A program made the position numbers and the translations under genes. Positions 1 through 8,724 of a stretch of 64,000 nt of DNA are shown piece after piece. The notes under the pieces are model-generated. The model worked only from the letters and a program-made list of their open reading frames with translations, made no database searches and was not told where the DNA came from. The stretch comes from CAVSUR01 sp963731285 (lineage in GTDB: Bacteria > Actinomycetota > Actinomycetes > Streptosporangiales > Streptosporangiaceae), in the NCBI GenBank assembly GCA_963731285.1, contig CAVSUR010000014.1, forward strand, positions 930,001 through 994,000, read 5' to 3'. Each line of letters begins with the position of its first letter. Within the stretch, counting starts at the first letter, position 1.

Positions 1-707
1 AGCCCGGCGAGCTCGCTGGCCTGCGGGGACCGCACCAGCACGTCGGCGTGGCCGCTGGCGACGGTGAAATCGCGGGTAGGGATGTCGGCGAGCAGCCTGC
101 CGCGGCCGATGATGATGAGGTGGTCGGCGGTCACGGCCATCTCGCTCATCAGATGGCTGGAGACCAGCACCGTGCGGCCCTCGGCGGCCAGCGTCGGCAG
201 CAGCTGGCGGATCCAGCGCACGCCCTCGGCGTCCAGGCCGTTGACCGGCTCGTCGAACATCAGCACCGGCGGGTCGCCGAGCAGCGCCGCGGCGATGCCG
301 AGCCGCTGCTTCATGCCGAGCGAGAACCCCTTGGTGCGCCTGCCCGCGACTGCCGCCAGGCCGGTCATGTGCAGCATCTCGGCGGCCCGCTCGCGCCCGA
401 TCCCGTTGCTGCGCGCGAGGGACAGCAGATGGGACCAGGCGGTGCGGCCGGGATGCAGGGCGCAGGCGTCCAGCAGCGAGCCGACCTCGCGCAGCGGGCG
501 GATGACCTCCCGGTAACGGCGGCCTCCGACCAGTGCGGTGCCCGCGGTCGGGGCGTCCAGGCCCAGGATGATCCGCATGGTGGTGGTTTTTCCGGCGCCG
601 TTCGGCCCGAGGAAGCCAGTCACCCGCCCGGGACGGACGGCGAAGCTCAGGCTGTCCACTGCCGTGACCGGGCCGAAACGCTTGGACAGCCGGTCCACCT
701 CGATCAT
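1..707 (-). CDS. ABC transporter ATP-binding protein (3' end outside window)
   Basis: ATPase subunit of an ABC exporter, cytoplasmic. Read from ATG at 707, the first 235 residues are present and the gene runs off the left edge. The Walker A GPNGAGKTT lies near residue 31, the signature FSLGMKQRLG follows, then Walker B VLMFDEP and the switch histidine in SSHLMSEM. The order and the short N-terminus match DrrA/NatA/CcmA-type exporters rather than importers. It is the third gene of a PadR - membrane protein - ATPase operon. A dedicated permease is probably just outside the window, since the upstream membrane protein is too short to be a standard one. The substrate cannot be inferred. Confidence 0.9.
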   Translation of the reverse strand, partial: MIEVDRLSKRFGPVTAVDSLSFAVRPGRVTGFLGPNGAGKTTTMRIILGLDAPTAGTALVGGRRYREVIRPLREVGSLLDACALHPGRTAWSHLLSLARSNGIGRERAAEMLHMTGLAAVAGRRTKGFSLGMKQRLGIAAALLGDPPVLMFDEPVNGLDAEGVRWIRQLLPTLAAEGRTVLVSSHLMSEMAVTADHLIIIGRGRLLADIPTRDFTVASGHADVLVRSPQASELAG

Positions 708-746
708 GGCCGTGCCCTCGTGTTCGGGGCTTTCATGCTCGGGCGC

Positions 747-1337
747 TCACGCTGGCGGCGCCTGCCCGGACGGCGTGTGGTGCCCGCGGCGGATCCGGCC
801 GACGGTCAGGTACATGATGCCGCCGAGCGGGATGGAGCACATGCAGATGGCCGCCCACGCCCATTTCGGCAGGTAGCGCGCTTCGCGAGCGCGCGCCAGG
901 TCGGCCAGGCAGAAGGCGGCGAAGCCGGCGGCCGTGAGCATGCCCGGGACCAGCGGCCAGACACTGTGCGGCTGGAGAACGCGGAAGAGCGTGATGATGA
1001 GCACGGCCAGGCAGACATAGATTCCCAGGCCCTTCATCACCCGGACGGCTGCCTCGTTAGCGCCGGTGATACGGAAGCCAGGTGACCCGGATCGGCGCCG
1101 GTCATGCTGGCGGGGACGCGGGGCGGCCCGGCGGGTGCTCCGGGAGATGCCGGCCGCGTAACTGAGGGCGCGGACCGCGCGCCGCAGCCCGGAGCGGATC
1201 TCCGGGTCGTCCAGGATGGCGGGCAGCTCGGCCGCCCATTCCCGGTAGCGGTCCTCCGCGAGGTCGCCGGGCAGGCGGCGGCAGGCACGGGTGATGAGGT
1301 ATTCGGCGAGACGCTGGACCCAGGGCCTCGCGGTCAC
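747..1337 (-). CDS. Small membrane protein with PLDc_N-like C-terminal segment
   Basis: A 196-residue protein. The N-terminal half is soluble and rich in Arg and Glu. The C-terminal half holds about three hydrophobic segments: residues ~106-120, ~127-145, and the last with W-A-x-I-C-M then I-P-L-G-G-I-M-Y-L-T-V-G-R. The last segment resembles the PLDc_N (phospholipase D nuclease N-terminal) membrane hairpin, which typically carries a conserved G-x-x-x-Y...GR. The start overlaps the end of the padR gene by four bases, so the two are translationally coupled. The N-terminal half is of the kind often found next to PadR genes and may be a partner of the regulator or exporter; this is inference. 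Confidence 0.75.
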   Translation of the reverse strand: MTARPWVQRLAEYLITRACRRLPGDLAEDRYREWAAELPAILDDPEIRSGLRRAVRALSYAAGISRSTRRAAPRPRQHDRRRSGSPGFRITGANEAAVRVMKGLGIYVCLAVLIITLFRVLQPHSVWPLVPGMLTAAGFAAFCLADLARAREARYLPKWAWAAICMCSIPLGGIMYLTVGRIRRGHHTPSGQAPPA

Positions 1338-1663
1338 TGCGCTGCCCCGGGGGCGGGCTGGGTGAGGCCGGGTGCGGCAGGCCGCCCGGCGGCCGAGACC
1401 TGCGCGAGCTCAAGCCGGGCCACCCGGATGCCCTCGCCGGTGAGCTGGTAGTACTTGCGCGGAGGCCGCCCGGTCCCGGCGCCATCCGGCTGGGACTCCC
1501 ACTTGGCAATGACCAGGCCCTGGTCGTGCAGGCGGGCCAGCATGGGATACAGGGTGCCGCTCGGCAGCCGGGCGGACTTCATCAGGTCGTACCCATAGTG
1601 CCGGGCGGAAACGTCGGCCAGGAAGACCCGCAGAACCCGCTCGAGCGGACCAGTCAGCTTCAC
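1334..1663 (-). CDS. PadR family transcriptional regulator
   Basis: Winged-helix repressor of the PadR family, 109 residues from GTG at 1663. The PadR core is visible: L-T-G-P-L-E-R-V at the N-terminus, H-Y-G-Y-D-L-M in helix 2, SGTLYPMLARL in the recognition helix, and RKYYQLTGEG in the wing. An ATG at 1679 and an upstream start at 1711 are in frame, but those starts would place the palindromic operator (1676-1696) inside the coding sequence. GTG 1663 also gives the usual size for short PadR proteins and has an AGG about ten bases upstream. It overlaps the next gene by four bases and probably regulates the ABC exporter operon and itself. Confidence 0.88.
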   Translation of the reverse strand: MKLTGPLERVLRVFLADVSARHYGYDLMKSARLPSGTLYPMLARLHDQGLVIAKWESQPDGAGTGRPPRKYYQLTGEGIRVARLELAQVSAAGRPAAPGLTQPAPGAAQ

Positions 1664-1675
1664 GGCAGTTAGCCT

Positions 1676-1696
1676 ACACATGTAGCCTACATATGT
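1676..1696. promoter_or_regulatory. Palindromic operator upstream of padR
   Basis: The core ATGTAG-C-CTACAT (1680-1692) is a perfect palindrome around one base. The symmetry continues outwards with one mismatch to ACA...TGT, giving a 21-bp site. A partial second copy (AGCCTACA, 1671-1678) adjoins it. ATGT/ACAT dyads are the known recognition pattern of PadR proteins. The site sits 13-33 bases before the chosen padR start, as expected for autoregulation. Confidence 0.65.
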
Positions 1697-1707
1697 CGAG
1701 ATGCGGT

Positions 1708-1846
1708 TCATGCTGTCGCGCCGGATGGCCGGCGGCCCACCTCGTCGCCGTCGCGCAGCACGCTGAGCCCGAAGGCCTGCAGGCCCATGTCGTCGTTGAA
1801 GTCGCTGCCGTACGAGGAGTACCAGGGCACCGTCCAGCCCAAGAAG
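1708..1846 (-). pseudogene. DUF899-like gene remnant
   Basis: The reverse strand encodes, with no start codon, a short stretch containing GWTVPWYSSYGSDFNDD and then LSVLRDGDEV before a TGA at 1710. This strongly resembles the C-terminal half of DUF899 (thioredoxin-like) proteins, where a W-T-x-P-W-x-S-S-x-GSDFN block is followed by a G-x-S-x-F-x-R-D-G-D block. The N-terminal redox part and the final Y-x-T-Y block are absent. It is therefore a truncated fragment between padR and the sigma gene, not an active gene. The identification rests on motif memory and has not been searched. Confidence 0.5.
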
Positions 1847-1879
1847 GAGCCCGGCCCGGCGGGAGGTCGGGCCCGGCTC
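1847..1879 (-). terminator. Hairpin downstream of the sigma factor gene
   Basis: A 12-base arm at 1847-1858 pairs with 1868-1879, with a single C-C mismatch and a nine-base loop. It lies about 46 bases past the sigma factor stop on that strand. There is no clear U-run, as is common for actinobacterial terminators. Confidence 0.5.
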
Positions 1880-1924
1880 TGCGGCGGCGGGTCGGCGGGT
1901 TTACCGCGGCTGGCCGCGGAGAGC

Positions 1925-3199
1925 TCAGACCGCGTAGTCGAGCAGCGGCTGCGCCCGGCTCGGGTGCCGCAGCTTGGACAGCGACTGCTTCTCCAGCTGC
2001 CGGATACGCTCCCTGGTCAGGCCGAGTGCCTTGCCGATCTCGTCGAGCGTGTGCGGGTTGCCGTCGTACAGCCCGAACCGCATCGCCATGATCGTCGCCT
2101 CCCGCGGGGTCAGCGCGTCCAGCGCGTGCCGCAGCTGGTCGGCCATCAGCTGACGGTCCACCAGCTCGGAGGCCTCGGGAGCGTCCACGTCCTCGATCAG
2201 GTCGCCGATGCTGGTCTCGCCGTCCTCGCCGATGGTCGAGTCGAGGCTGATCGGCTGGCGGCTGGTGCGCAGCAGCTCCTCGATCTGGTCCGGCGTGCGA
2301 TCCAGCTCGACGGCCAGCTCCTCGGGAGTCGGCTCGCGGCCCAGCCGCTGGTGCATATCGCGCTCGACCCGGCTCAGCTTGCTGAGCATCTCCAGCACGT
2401 GCACCGGGAGCCGGATGGTCCTGGCCGAGTCGGCGAAGCCGCGCTGGATCGCCTGCCGGATCCACCACATGGCGTAGGTGGAGAACTTGTAGCCCTTGGT
2501 GTAGTCGAACTTCTCCACCGCGCGGATCAGGCCCAGGTTCCCTTCCTGGACCACGTCCAGCAGGGACAGGCCGCGGTCGCTGTACTTCTTGGCGACCGAG
2601 ACCACCAGCCGCAGGTTGGCCTCCAGCATGTGCGCCTTGGCCCGGCGCCCGTCCTGCGCGGCGGCCTCCAGGTCAGCCCGGTAGCGCCCGGGCAGGCCGG
2701 CCTCGGTCTCCAGCTTGTGCTCGGCGTACAGGCCAGCCTCGATCCGCTTGGCCAGGTTGACCTCTTCCTCGGCGGTGAGCAGGCTGGTGCGCCCGATGGA
2801 CTTCAGGTAGGTGTGGACGGAATCGCCCATCACCGACGTCTGGTCGTCCAGGTCGACTTCGCCGCCGGCGTCGGTCACCAGGATCTCCGCGGCCGCCGTC
2901 AGCACGGCGGCGGACTCCGGCCCGGCGGCCGTCTCGGCGGTAACCGGGCCGGCGGCCTGCTCTGCCGGGTCTGCGGCGGCAGCGGCCGGCTCGTTGCCCA
3001 GCTGGACCCCGGCCTCGGTGAGCTCGCGGATGATCGACCGTGCCTCGGCCGGGGCGATGCGAGCCTGCCCGAAGGCGGCGCGCAGCTCGGGCAGGGACAG
3101 CTGGCCCTGGCCGCGGCCGCGCTGGATCAGCTCGTCCACATGCGTCATCGTTGCCTTGTCGTCCTGCCGCGGCGACTCGGCAACTGCTGACCTCGGCAT
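1925..3199 (-). CDS. RNA polymerase sigma factor, RpoD/SigA (HrdB) family
   Basis: A sigma-70 factor of 424 residues that directs core RNA polymerase to promoters. A region 1.1-like segment is at ~20-68, region 1.2 (D-S-V-H-T-Y-L-K-S-I-G) at ~125-160, and region 2 has EGNLGLIRAVEKFDYTKGYKFS then WWIRQAI. Region 3 is at ~270-345, and region 4 ends LGLTRERIRQLEKQSLSKLRH. ATG 3199 is preceded by GGAAGG at a good distance; an in-frame extension to 3508 would overlap menE and the promoter. Region 1.1 favours a primary (group 1) factor, but the region 2 wording (Y-S-D-R-G-L-S-L-L-D) is close to HrdA/HrdD/SigB-type paralogs, so housekeeping status is not proved. Confidence 0.92.
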   Translation of the reverse strand: MPRSAVAESPRQDDKATMTHVDELIQRGRGQGQLSLPELRAAFGQARIAPAEARSIIRELTEAGVQLGNEPAAAAADPAEQAAGPVTAETAAGPESAAVLTAAAEILVTDAGGEVDLDDQTSVMGDSVHTYLKSIGRTSLLTAEEEVNLAKRIEAGLYAEHKLETEAGLPGRYRADLEAAAQDGRRAKAHMLEANLRLVVSVAKKYSDRGLSLLDVVQEGNLGLIRAVEKFDYTKGYKFSTYAMWWIRQAIQRGFADSARTIRLPVHVLEMLSKLSRVERDMHQRLGREPTPEELAVELDRTPDQIEELLRTSRQPISLDSTIGEDGETSIGDLIEDVDAPEASELVDRQLMADQLRHALDALTPREATIMAMRFGLYDGNPHTLDEIGKALGLTRERIRQLEKQSLSKLRHPSRAQPLLDYAV

Positions 3200-3317
3200 C
3201 AGACACCTTCCTTCGCGGCGCACAGGCATGCGCTCGTCAATTGCGCCCTCCGGCGCTGTCTGGCGGGCGGGGTCACTCCGCGCGCTTTGGTACTGTGCAG
3301 CGCGGGCACTATGTTGT

Positions 3318-3343
3318 AACGCTCGGCGCGGCCAAATGTTCCC
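3318..3343 (-). promoter_or_regulatory. SigR/SigH-like promoter of the sigma factor gene
   Basis: On the reverse strand GGGAAC (3343-3338) is followed by 17 bases and then GTT (3320-3318). This fits the thiol-stress ECF promoter pattern GGGAAY-N17/18-GTT used by SigR (Streptomyces) and SigH (mycobacteria). The start of transcription would be about 110 bases before the ATG at 3199. Known SigR/SigH regulons include sigma genes of this family. Confidence 0.55.
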
Positions 3344-3395
3344 GTGCCGCTGGACTGCGCCCGGGCGGCCTGCACCGGAACCTAGCCACCGAAAC

Positions 3396-4640
3396 CTACC
3401 GGCGCCGGGGCCTGCGGCCGGGGCCCTGCTCTCGCGCCGGGCCTGGGCCGGCCAGCGCGCGCAGCCGGATCCGGTCGGGCTTGCCCGAAGCCAGCATCGG
3501 GATGTCACTCACCAGCACCAGGGCCCGCGGTGCCGCGTATCCCGGCAGCCGCTGCCTGACGTGGGCCCGCAGTGCGGTCAGGTCCGGTGCGGCTGCGTCG
3601 CCGGGTACCACCAGCGCCGTCACCCGCTCGCCCCATTCGGGATCCGGCATGCCCACCACGGCAACGTCCCGTATCCCGGCGAGGGTTCGGAGCGCCGCCT
3701 CGACCTCGGCGGCCATTACCTTCTCCCCGCCGGTCATGATCACATCGGCGGTGCGGCCGCGCACGACCAGCCGGCCGCCGGCACCTGTAGCGCCCAGGTC
3801 CTGGGTGCGGAACCAGCCGCCATCCAGGGCCGCCGCAGTGGCCTCCGGGTCCAGCCGGTAGCCGGAGAACAGCACCGGGCCGCTGATCTGGATCAGCTGG
3901 TCCGCTCCGACCCGGACCGTGACGCCGTCCAGCGGCATCCCGTCGTAGACGCAGCCGCCGCAGGTCTCGCTCATCCCGTAGGTCGTCACGACCCGCGCGC
4001 CAGCTGCCGCGGCCGCAGCCAGCAGCCCGGCCGGGGGGGCCGTGCCGCCCAGCAGGATCGTGCGCGGCACGTGCACCGGCGCGCCCGCATCAAGCAGCCG
4101 CCGCAGCTGCGTCGGCACCAGCGAGACATGCGCGCGGCCGGCCCCCGCCAGCGCGTCCGCGTCGATCCGGGCCGCCACCGCCGGCTCGGTCCCGGCCAGC
4201 AGGGACCGGACCAGGACACCGAGCCCGGCCATGTGGAAGGTGGGCAGGCAGCACAGCCACCGCTCGCCGGGCCGGGCCCCGATCCGGGCCAGCGACGCGC
4301 GCGCCGACGCCTGCAGCGCGGCGCCGCTCAGCTGCGCGCCCTTCGGCCGCCCGGTCGAGCCGGACGTGGCGATCACCACCGCCACCTCGTCACCGACCCC
4401 GGCCGCGGCCTGCTGGCCTGGCGGCGCTGCGGAGACGGCTTTCTGGCTGCCTCCGGCGGTTTCGATGACCGACGGCGCGAACGCCGTCACCAGGCCGGCC
4501 AGCCTGGCCGCGGGCAGGCCCGGGTCGAGCGGCAGCAGCGCGGGCCCGGTCCCGTCCAGCGCCGCCGGGAGCAGCTCAAGCAGCCGTGCGGCCGCCGCCT
4601 CCGGCTCGAGCAGGACCGCGTGCAGGGGCCGGGAGGTCAC
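3396..4640 (-). CDS. menE: o-succinylbenzoate-CoA ligase
   Basis: Adenylate-forming ligase converting o-succinylbenzoate to its CoA thioester in menaquinone synthesis, 414 residues. The P-loop ATSGSTGRPKG is at ~91-101. TTYGMSETCG (A5), a G-W-F-R-T-Q-D-L-G block (A7), G-R-T-A-D-V-I-M-T-G-G-E-K-V (A8) and the C-terminal P-x-L-A-S-G-K-P-D-R (A10 lysine) follow. The start is taken as GTG 4640; no strong ribosome site is visible, and an upstream ATG at 4790 would run into divergent menC. MenE rather than a general acyl-CoA ligase is supported by the short length and by divergent menC-menD. Confidence 0.88.
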   Translation of the reverse strand: MTSRPLHAVLLEPEAAAARLLELLPAALDGTGPALLPLDPGLPAARLAGLVTAFAPSVIETAGGSQKAVSAAPPGQQAAAGVGDEVAVVIATSGSTGRPKGAQLSGAALQASARASLARIGARPGERWLCCLPTFHMAGLGVLVRSLLAGTEPAVAARIDADALAGAGRAHVSLVPTQLRRLLDAGAPVHVPRTILLGGTAPPAGLLAAAAAAGARVVTTYGMSETCGGCVYDGMPLDGVTVRVGADQLIQISGPVLFSGYRLDPEATAAALDGGWFRTQDLGATGAGGRLVVRGRTADVIMTGGEKVMAAEVEAALRTLAGIRDVAVVGMPDPEWGERVTALVVPGDAAAPDLTALRAHVRQRLPGYAAPRALVLVSDIPMLASGKPDRIRLRALAGPGPAREQGPGRRPRRR

Positions 4641-4686
4641 GGTCGTAAGGTTATCCGGGCAGATCAGGCAGCCGGCGGGAGGACGC

Positions 4687-5667
4687 ATGCAGTCGCGGTC
4701 CGGCCCGGAGCTGCGCGCGCTGCTGGCCGGCCTGCTGCCGGGCGCGCGGGCGTACTCGATCCCGATGCGGACGAAGTTTCGCGGCATCACCGTCCGCGAG
4801 GGCGCGCTGCTGCCCGGGCCCGCGGGCTGGGGTGAGTTCTCGCCGTTCGCAGAGTACGGGCCGCGCGAGTGCGCACGCTGGCTGGCGTGCGCGATGGAGG
4901 CCGCCGTCGACGGCTGGCCGCGGCCGGTCCGCGACCGGGTCGGGGTGAACGTGACCGTGCCCGCGGTCGGCCCGCAGGCCGCGCGTCAGATCGTGGCCGG
5001 ATCCGGCTGCCGGACCGCGAAGGTCAAGGTGGCCGAGCGGGGCCAGGACGAGCATGCCGACGTCACCCGGGTGGCCGCGGTGCGGGAGGCGCTCGGCCCC
5101 GGCGGCCTGATCCGGGTCGACGCGAACGGCGGCTGGGACGTTGACCAGGCGGTGCGGATGCTGGGCGTGCTGAGCCGGTTCGGCCTGGAATACGCCGAGC
5201 AGCCGTGCGCCACCCTGGGCGAGCTGGCCCGGCTGCGGCGGCGGACCGAGGTGCCGCTGGCCGCCGACGAGTCGATCCGCCGGGCGGAGGACCCGTTCAG
5301 GGTGCAGGCGGCCGGAGCGGCCGACATCGTCGTGCTCAAGGCGCAGCCGCTCGGCGGGGTCCGGCAGGCGCTGCGGATCGCCGCGGACTGCGGGCTGCCG
5401 GTGGTGGTGTCCAGCGCCATCGAGACCTCGGTCGGGCTGGCCGCCGGGGTGGCGCTCGCCGCGGCGCTGCCCGAGCTGCGCTACGACTGCGGCCTGGCCA
5501 CGATGTCGCTGCTGACCGGGGACGTCACCGGCGAGCCGCTGGTGGCGCAGGACGGTGCGCTGCCGGTCCGGCCCGCCGTCGCCGACGCCGCGGCGCTGGC
5601 CGGGTGCGAGGCTGATCCGGCGCCGTGGGTCGCCCGGATGCGGGCCGCCGCGGAGTACCTGGAGTGA
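4687..5667 (+). CDS. menC: o-succinylbenzoate synthase
   Basis: Enolase-superfamily dehydratase converting SHCHC to o-succinylbenzoate, 326 residues. Catalytic and metal residues of the family are visible: A-K-V-K-V (Lys112/Lys114), V-D-A-N (Asp145), E-Y-A-E-Q-P (Glu171), A-A-D-E-S (Asp194) and V-L-K (Lys218). ATG 4687 is preceded by GGGAGGA and chosen over the longer open frame that overlaps menE antisense. The stop overlaps the GTG of menD by four bases (GTGA), a standard coupling within the men cluster. Confidence 0.93.
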   Translation: MQSRSGPELRALLAGLLPGARAYSIPMRTKFRGITVREGALLPGPAGWGEFSPFAEYGPRECARWLACAMEAAVDGWPRPVRDRVGVNVTVPAVGPQAARQIVAGSGCRTAKVKVAERGQDEHADVTRVAAVREALGPGGLIRVDANGGWDVDQAVRMLGVLSRFGLEYAEQPCATLGELARLRRRTEVPLAADESIRRAEDPFRVQAAGAADIVVLKAQPLGGVRQALRIAADCGLPVVVSSAIETSVGLAAGVALAAALPELRYDCGLATMSLLTGDVTGEPLVAQDGALPVRPAVADAAALAGCEADPAPWVARMRAAAEYLE

Positions 5668-7486
5668 ACCCGGCCACGGCGCTGGCCACCGTGCTGGCCG
5701 ACGAGCTGGTCCGGTGCGGGCTGCGCGAGGCGGTGCTCGCGCCCGGGTCGCGCAGCACGCCGCTCGCACTGGCGCTGCACGCCCGGGCGCAGGCCGGTGA
5801 CCTGCGACTGCACGTGCGGATCGACGAGCGCTCGGCTGCGTTCTGCGCGCTCGGGCTGGCCAAGGCCAGCCGCCGCCCGGTGCTGGTGGCCTGCACGTCG
5901 GGCACGGCGGCGGCGCACTTGCACGCCGCGGTGATCGAGGCCGACGAGTCCGCGGTGCCGCTGCTGGTGCTGACCGCCGACCGCCCGCCCGAGCTGCGCG
6001 GCACCGGCGCGAACCAGGCGATCGACCAGCTGAAGCTGTACGGGGGCGCGGTGCGGTGGTTCGGCGAGGCCGGGGTGCCGGAGACCAGGCCCGGGATGGC
6101 CGGGTACTGGCGGTCGCTGGCCTGCCGGGCCTGGGCCGCCGCGGCCGGCGCCTGCGGAGCGGCGCTGCCCGGCCCGGTGCACGTCAACCTGCCGCTGCGC
6201 GAGCCGCTGATGCCGGACGGGACCGATGACTGGCCGGAGCCGCTGGCCGGTCGCCCCGGGGGCGCCCCCTGGACGGCCTTCCCCGTGCCGCCAGCGCCGC
6301 CCGGGGCGGCAACCCGGCGGGCGGGCCGCTGCGCGGGACCAGACCCGATGGGCGGGCCATTCAGCGGGCTCGCGGGTGACGCCGCGGCGGCAGGCGGGGG
6401 AGGCGTCGTCGAGGTGGACTGGACCGAGCGGGGGGTGATCGTCTGCGGAGACGGGGACTACGACACCGCGCCGCTGCTGGAGCTGGCCGGGGCGGCCGGA
6501 TGGCCGGTGCTGGCCGAGCCCTCGTCCGGCGCCCGCCGCGGGCCGAACGCGCTGACCAGTTACGCCTACCTGCTGGCCGCGCCAGGCTTCGCCGCGGCGC
6601 ACCTTCCTGAGGTCATCGTGTCCGCCGGCCGGCCCGGCCTGTCCCGGCCGCAGCTGGCACTGCTGCGCGGGGCACCGGGAGCGGCCCCTGCCTGTCACAT
6701 CGTGCTGGCCCAGGGTCCGGGCCGGTGGGCCGACCCGGCCCGGACCGCGACCTGCGTCGCCGCCGGGGTCCGGCTGGCCGGGCCGCCACGGGGCGGGACC
6801 GGGCCGGCCTGCGCGGCACCGGCTGGCTGGATTCGTGGCGGCAGGCGGATGCCGCGGCGCGAGCCGCGGCGGGCGCGCTGCTTGACTTTGATGACGTGCT
6901 CACCGAGCCGCGGCTGGCCAGGGACCTGGCCGCCGCGCTGCCGCCCGGCGCACTGCTGTGGGCCGCGTCCAGCCTGCCGGTTCGCGACCTGGACCTGCAC
7001 ATGGCGCCCCGCTCCGATCTGCGGATCCTGGCCAGCCGCGGGGCCAGCGGCATCGACGGGCTCGTCTCCTCGGCCATCGGCGCGGCGCTGGCGCACCAGG
7101 CCGCGGGCGGCGGCCCCGCCGCGGCCCTGCTCGGTGATCTGGCCCTGCTGCACGACGCGCCGGGCCTGATGCTGGGCTCGGATGAGCCGCGGCCGGACTT
7201 GTGCCTGGTCGTGGTCAACAACGACGGCGGCGGCATCTTCTCCGACCTGGAGCAGGCGGCGCTGCCCGGCCCGTTCGAGCGCCTGTTCGGCACTCCGCAC
7301 GGAGCCGATATCAGCCTGCTGGCCCGCGCGGCGCACCTGCCCTACACCAGGCTGGAGCGGCCGGCGGACATCCCGGGCGCGATCGCCGGCCGCGGCCTGC
7401 GGGTTGCCGAGCTGCGCGCCAGCCGCAGCGCCGGCGCCGCGCTGCGGGCGGAGCTGCGGGCGGCCGCTATCACGGCGGCCGCCTAG
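5664..7486 (+). CDS. menD: 2-succinyl-5-enolpyruvyl-6-hydroxy-3-cyclohexene-1-carboxylate synthase, frame-disrupted
   Basis: Thiamine-diphosphate enzyme joining isochorismate and 2-oxoglutarate. From GTG 5664 the frame opens with the MenD pattern V-L-A-P-G-S-R-S-T-P-L-A-L-A and R-I-D-E-R-S-A-A-F, then T-S-G-T-A-A-A-H-L. The frame is lost between ~6780 and ~6815 and continues one base back with GTGWLDSWRQAD, then R-G-A-S-G-I-D-G and VVNNDGGGIFS, which is the MenD cofactor-binding C-terminus, ending at TAG 7484-7486. Joining the two halves costs one missing base in a G/C-rich stretch. As read, the protein would be truncated after ~502 residues with a nonsense tail. A lone sequencing indel is the simplest explanation, because menE, menC and menF are intact. 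Confidence 0.88.
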
Positions 7487-8724
7487 CCCTCGAGCGCGTC
7501 CTGCACGGGGCGGAACTTCGACTGCGCCTCGGCCAGCTCCGCGGCCGGGTCCGAGCCCGCGACGATGCCGCAGCCGGCGATCAGCCGCGCCCGCGGCCCG
7601 GCCAGCTCGGCGCACCGCAGCGCAATGCCCCATTCGCCGTTGCCGTGCGCGTCGACCCAGCCCACCGGCCCGGCATAGCGGCCCCGGTCCATGCCCTCCA
7701 GCTCGCGGATCAGCTCCATGGCGGCCTCAGCCGGGGTCCCGCAGACCGCGGCGGTGGGGTGCAGTGCGGCGGCCAGCGCCAGCGCGGACGGCCCGGCCCC
7801 CGCTTCCGCGCCGGCCAGCCGCCCGCTGACCCCGGTCGCCAGGTGCTGCACGTTCGCCAGCCGCAGCAGCCAGGGCCGCTCATCCACGTCGAGGCCGGCG
7901 CACAGCGGTGTCAGCGCCGCGCGCACGTCGGCCACCGCGTAGCGGTGCTCCTCGGTGTTCTTGGCTGAGGCCAGCAGGGCGGCGCCGAGCGCCTCGTCCT
8001 CGGCCGGGCTGCCGCCCCGCGGCATGGTGCCGGCCAGCACCCGTGAGCTCACCGCGGCTCCCGCCCGCCGCACCAGCAGCTCGGGCGTCGCCCCGACCAG
8101 GCCGGCGCAGCAGAACGTGTAGCAGTCCGGATAGCGGGCCGCCAGCCGCGTCAGCAGGGCCCGGGCGTCGATCGGCCGCGACGCGGCCGCGTACAGGTCC
8201 CGCGCCAGCACGGCCTTGCGCAGCTCGCCACGCTTGATCCGGTCCACTGCGGCGGCCACCGCCCGTTCCCACTGCGGCGCGGTCAGGCTCCCGTCGTGCC
8301 AGCGGACCTGGCCGGGCGGCGCGACCGGCTGGCGGGCGGGCGGACCAGAGTCCGCCCCGCCGTCCGGGCTGACCGTGGTGCGCCAGGCCCGCCCGCCGCG
8401 GCGACCGAGCACTACCCGCGGCACGACCAGGACCGAGCCGTCCGAGGCCGGGTCGAAGGTGAAGCTGCCGAAGGCGACCGGCCCGCAGCCGAGCTCGCCG
8501 ACCTCGTCGTGGGTCTCGGCGGCGTCGAATAGCTCGCGCAGCCACTTGCCCCCCGCGGTGAACCTGTCCTCGCCTGCCGGGATGGTGGCACGGGCCGCTT
8601 CGCCCCAGCCGGCCAGTCCCTCGCCGCCCCTTATCCACGCGAGCACGGCAGGACCAGGCAGCTGGGCCAGCAGATCGCCGGGATCGTCGACCGCGGTGGT
8701 GCGCACGATCAGCCCGTCCGCCAT
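7483..8724 (-). CDS. menF: Isochorismate synthase
   Basis: Chorismate-utilising enzyme making isochorismate, the first step of menaquinone synthesis, 413 residues from ATG 8724. Hallmarks are KAVLARD, A-G-T-M-P-R-G, S-A-K-N-T-E-E-H, LHPTAAVCGTPAEAA, G-R-Y-A-G-P-V-G-W and the C-terminal I-A-G-C-G-I-V-A-G-S-D-P. Earlier in-frame starts up to 9051 exist but are Arg/Pro-rich and unlike the family. It could in principle feed a siderophore (EntC), but no siderophore genes are near, while menD converges on it. The two genes share the CTAG palindrome at 7483-7486 as their stop codons. Confidence 0.9.
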   Translation of the reverse strand: MADGLIVRTTAVDDPGDLLAQLPGPAVLAWIRGGEGLAGWGEAARATIPAGEDRFTAGGKWLRELFDAAETHDEVGELGCGPVAFGSFTFDPASDGSVLVVPRVVLGRRGGRAWRTTVSPDGGADSGPPARQPVAPPGQVRWHDGSLTAPQWERAVAAAVDRIKRGELRKAVLARDLYAAASRPIDARALLTRLAARYPDCYTFCCAGLVGATPELLVRRAGAAVSSRVLAGTMPRGGSPAEDEALGAALLASAKNTEEHRYAVADVRAALTPLCAGLDVDERPWLLRLANVQHLATGVSGRLAGAEAGAGPSALALAAALHPTAAVCGTPAEAAMELIRELEGMDRGRYAGPVGWVDAHGNGEWGIALRCAELAGPRARLIAGCGIVAGSDPAAELAEAQSKFRPVQDALEG

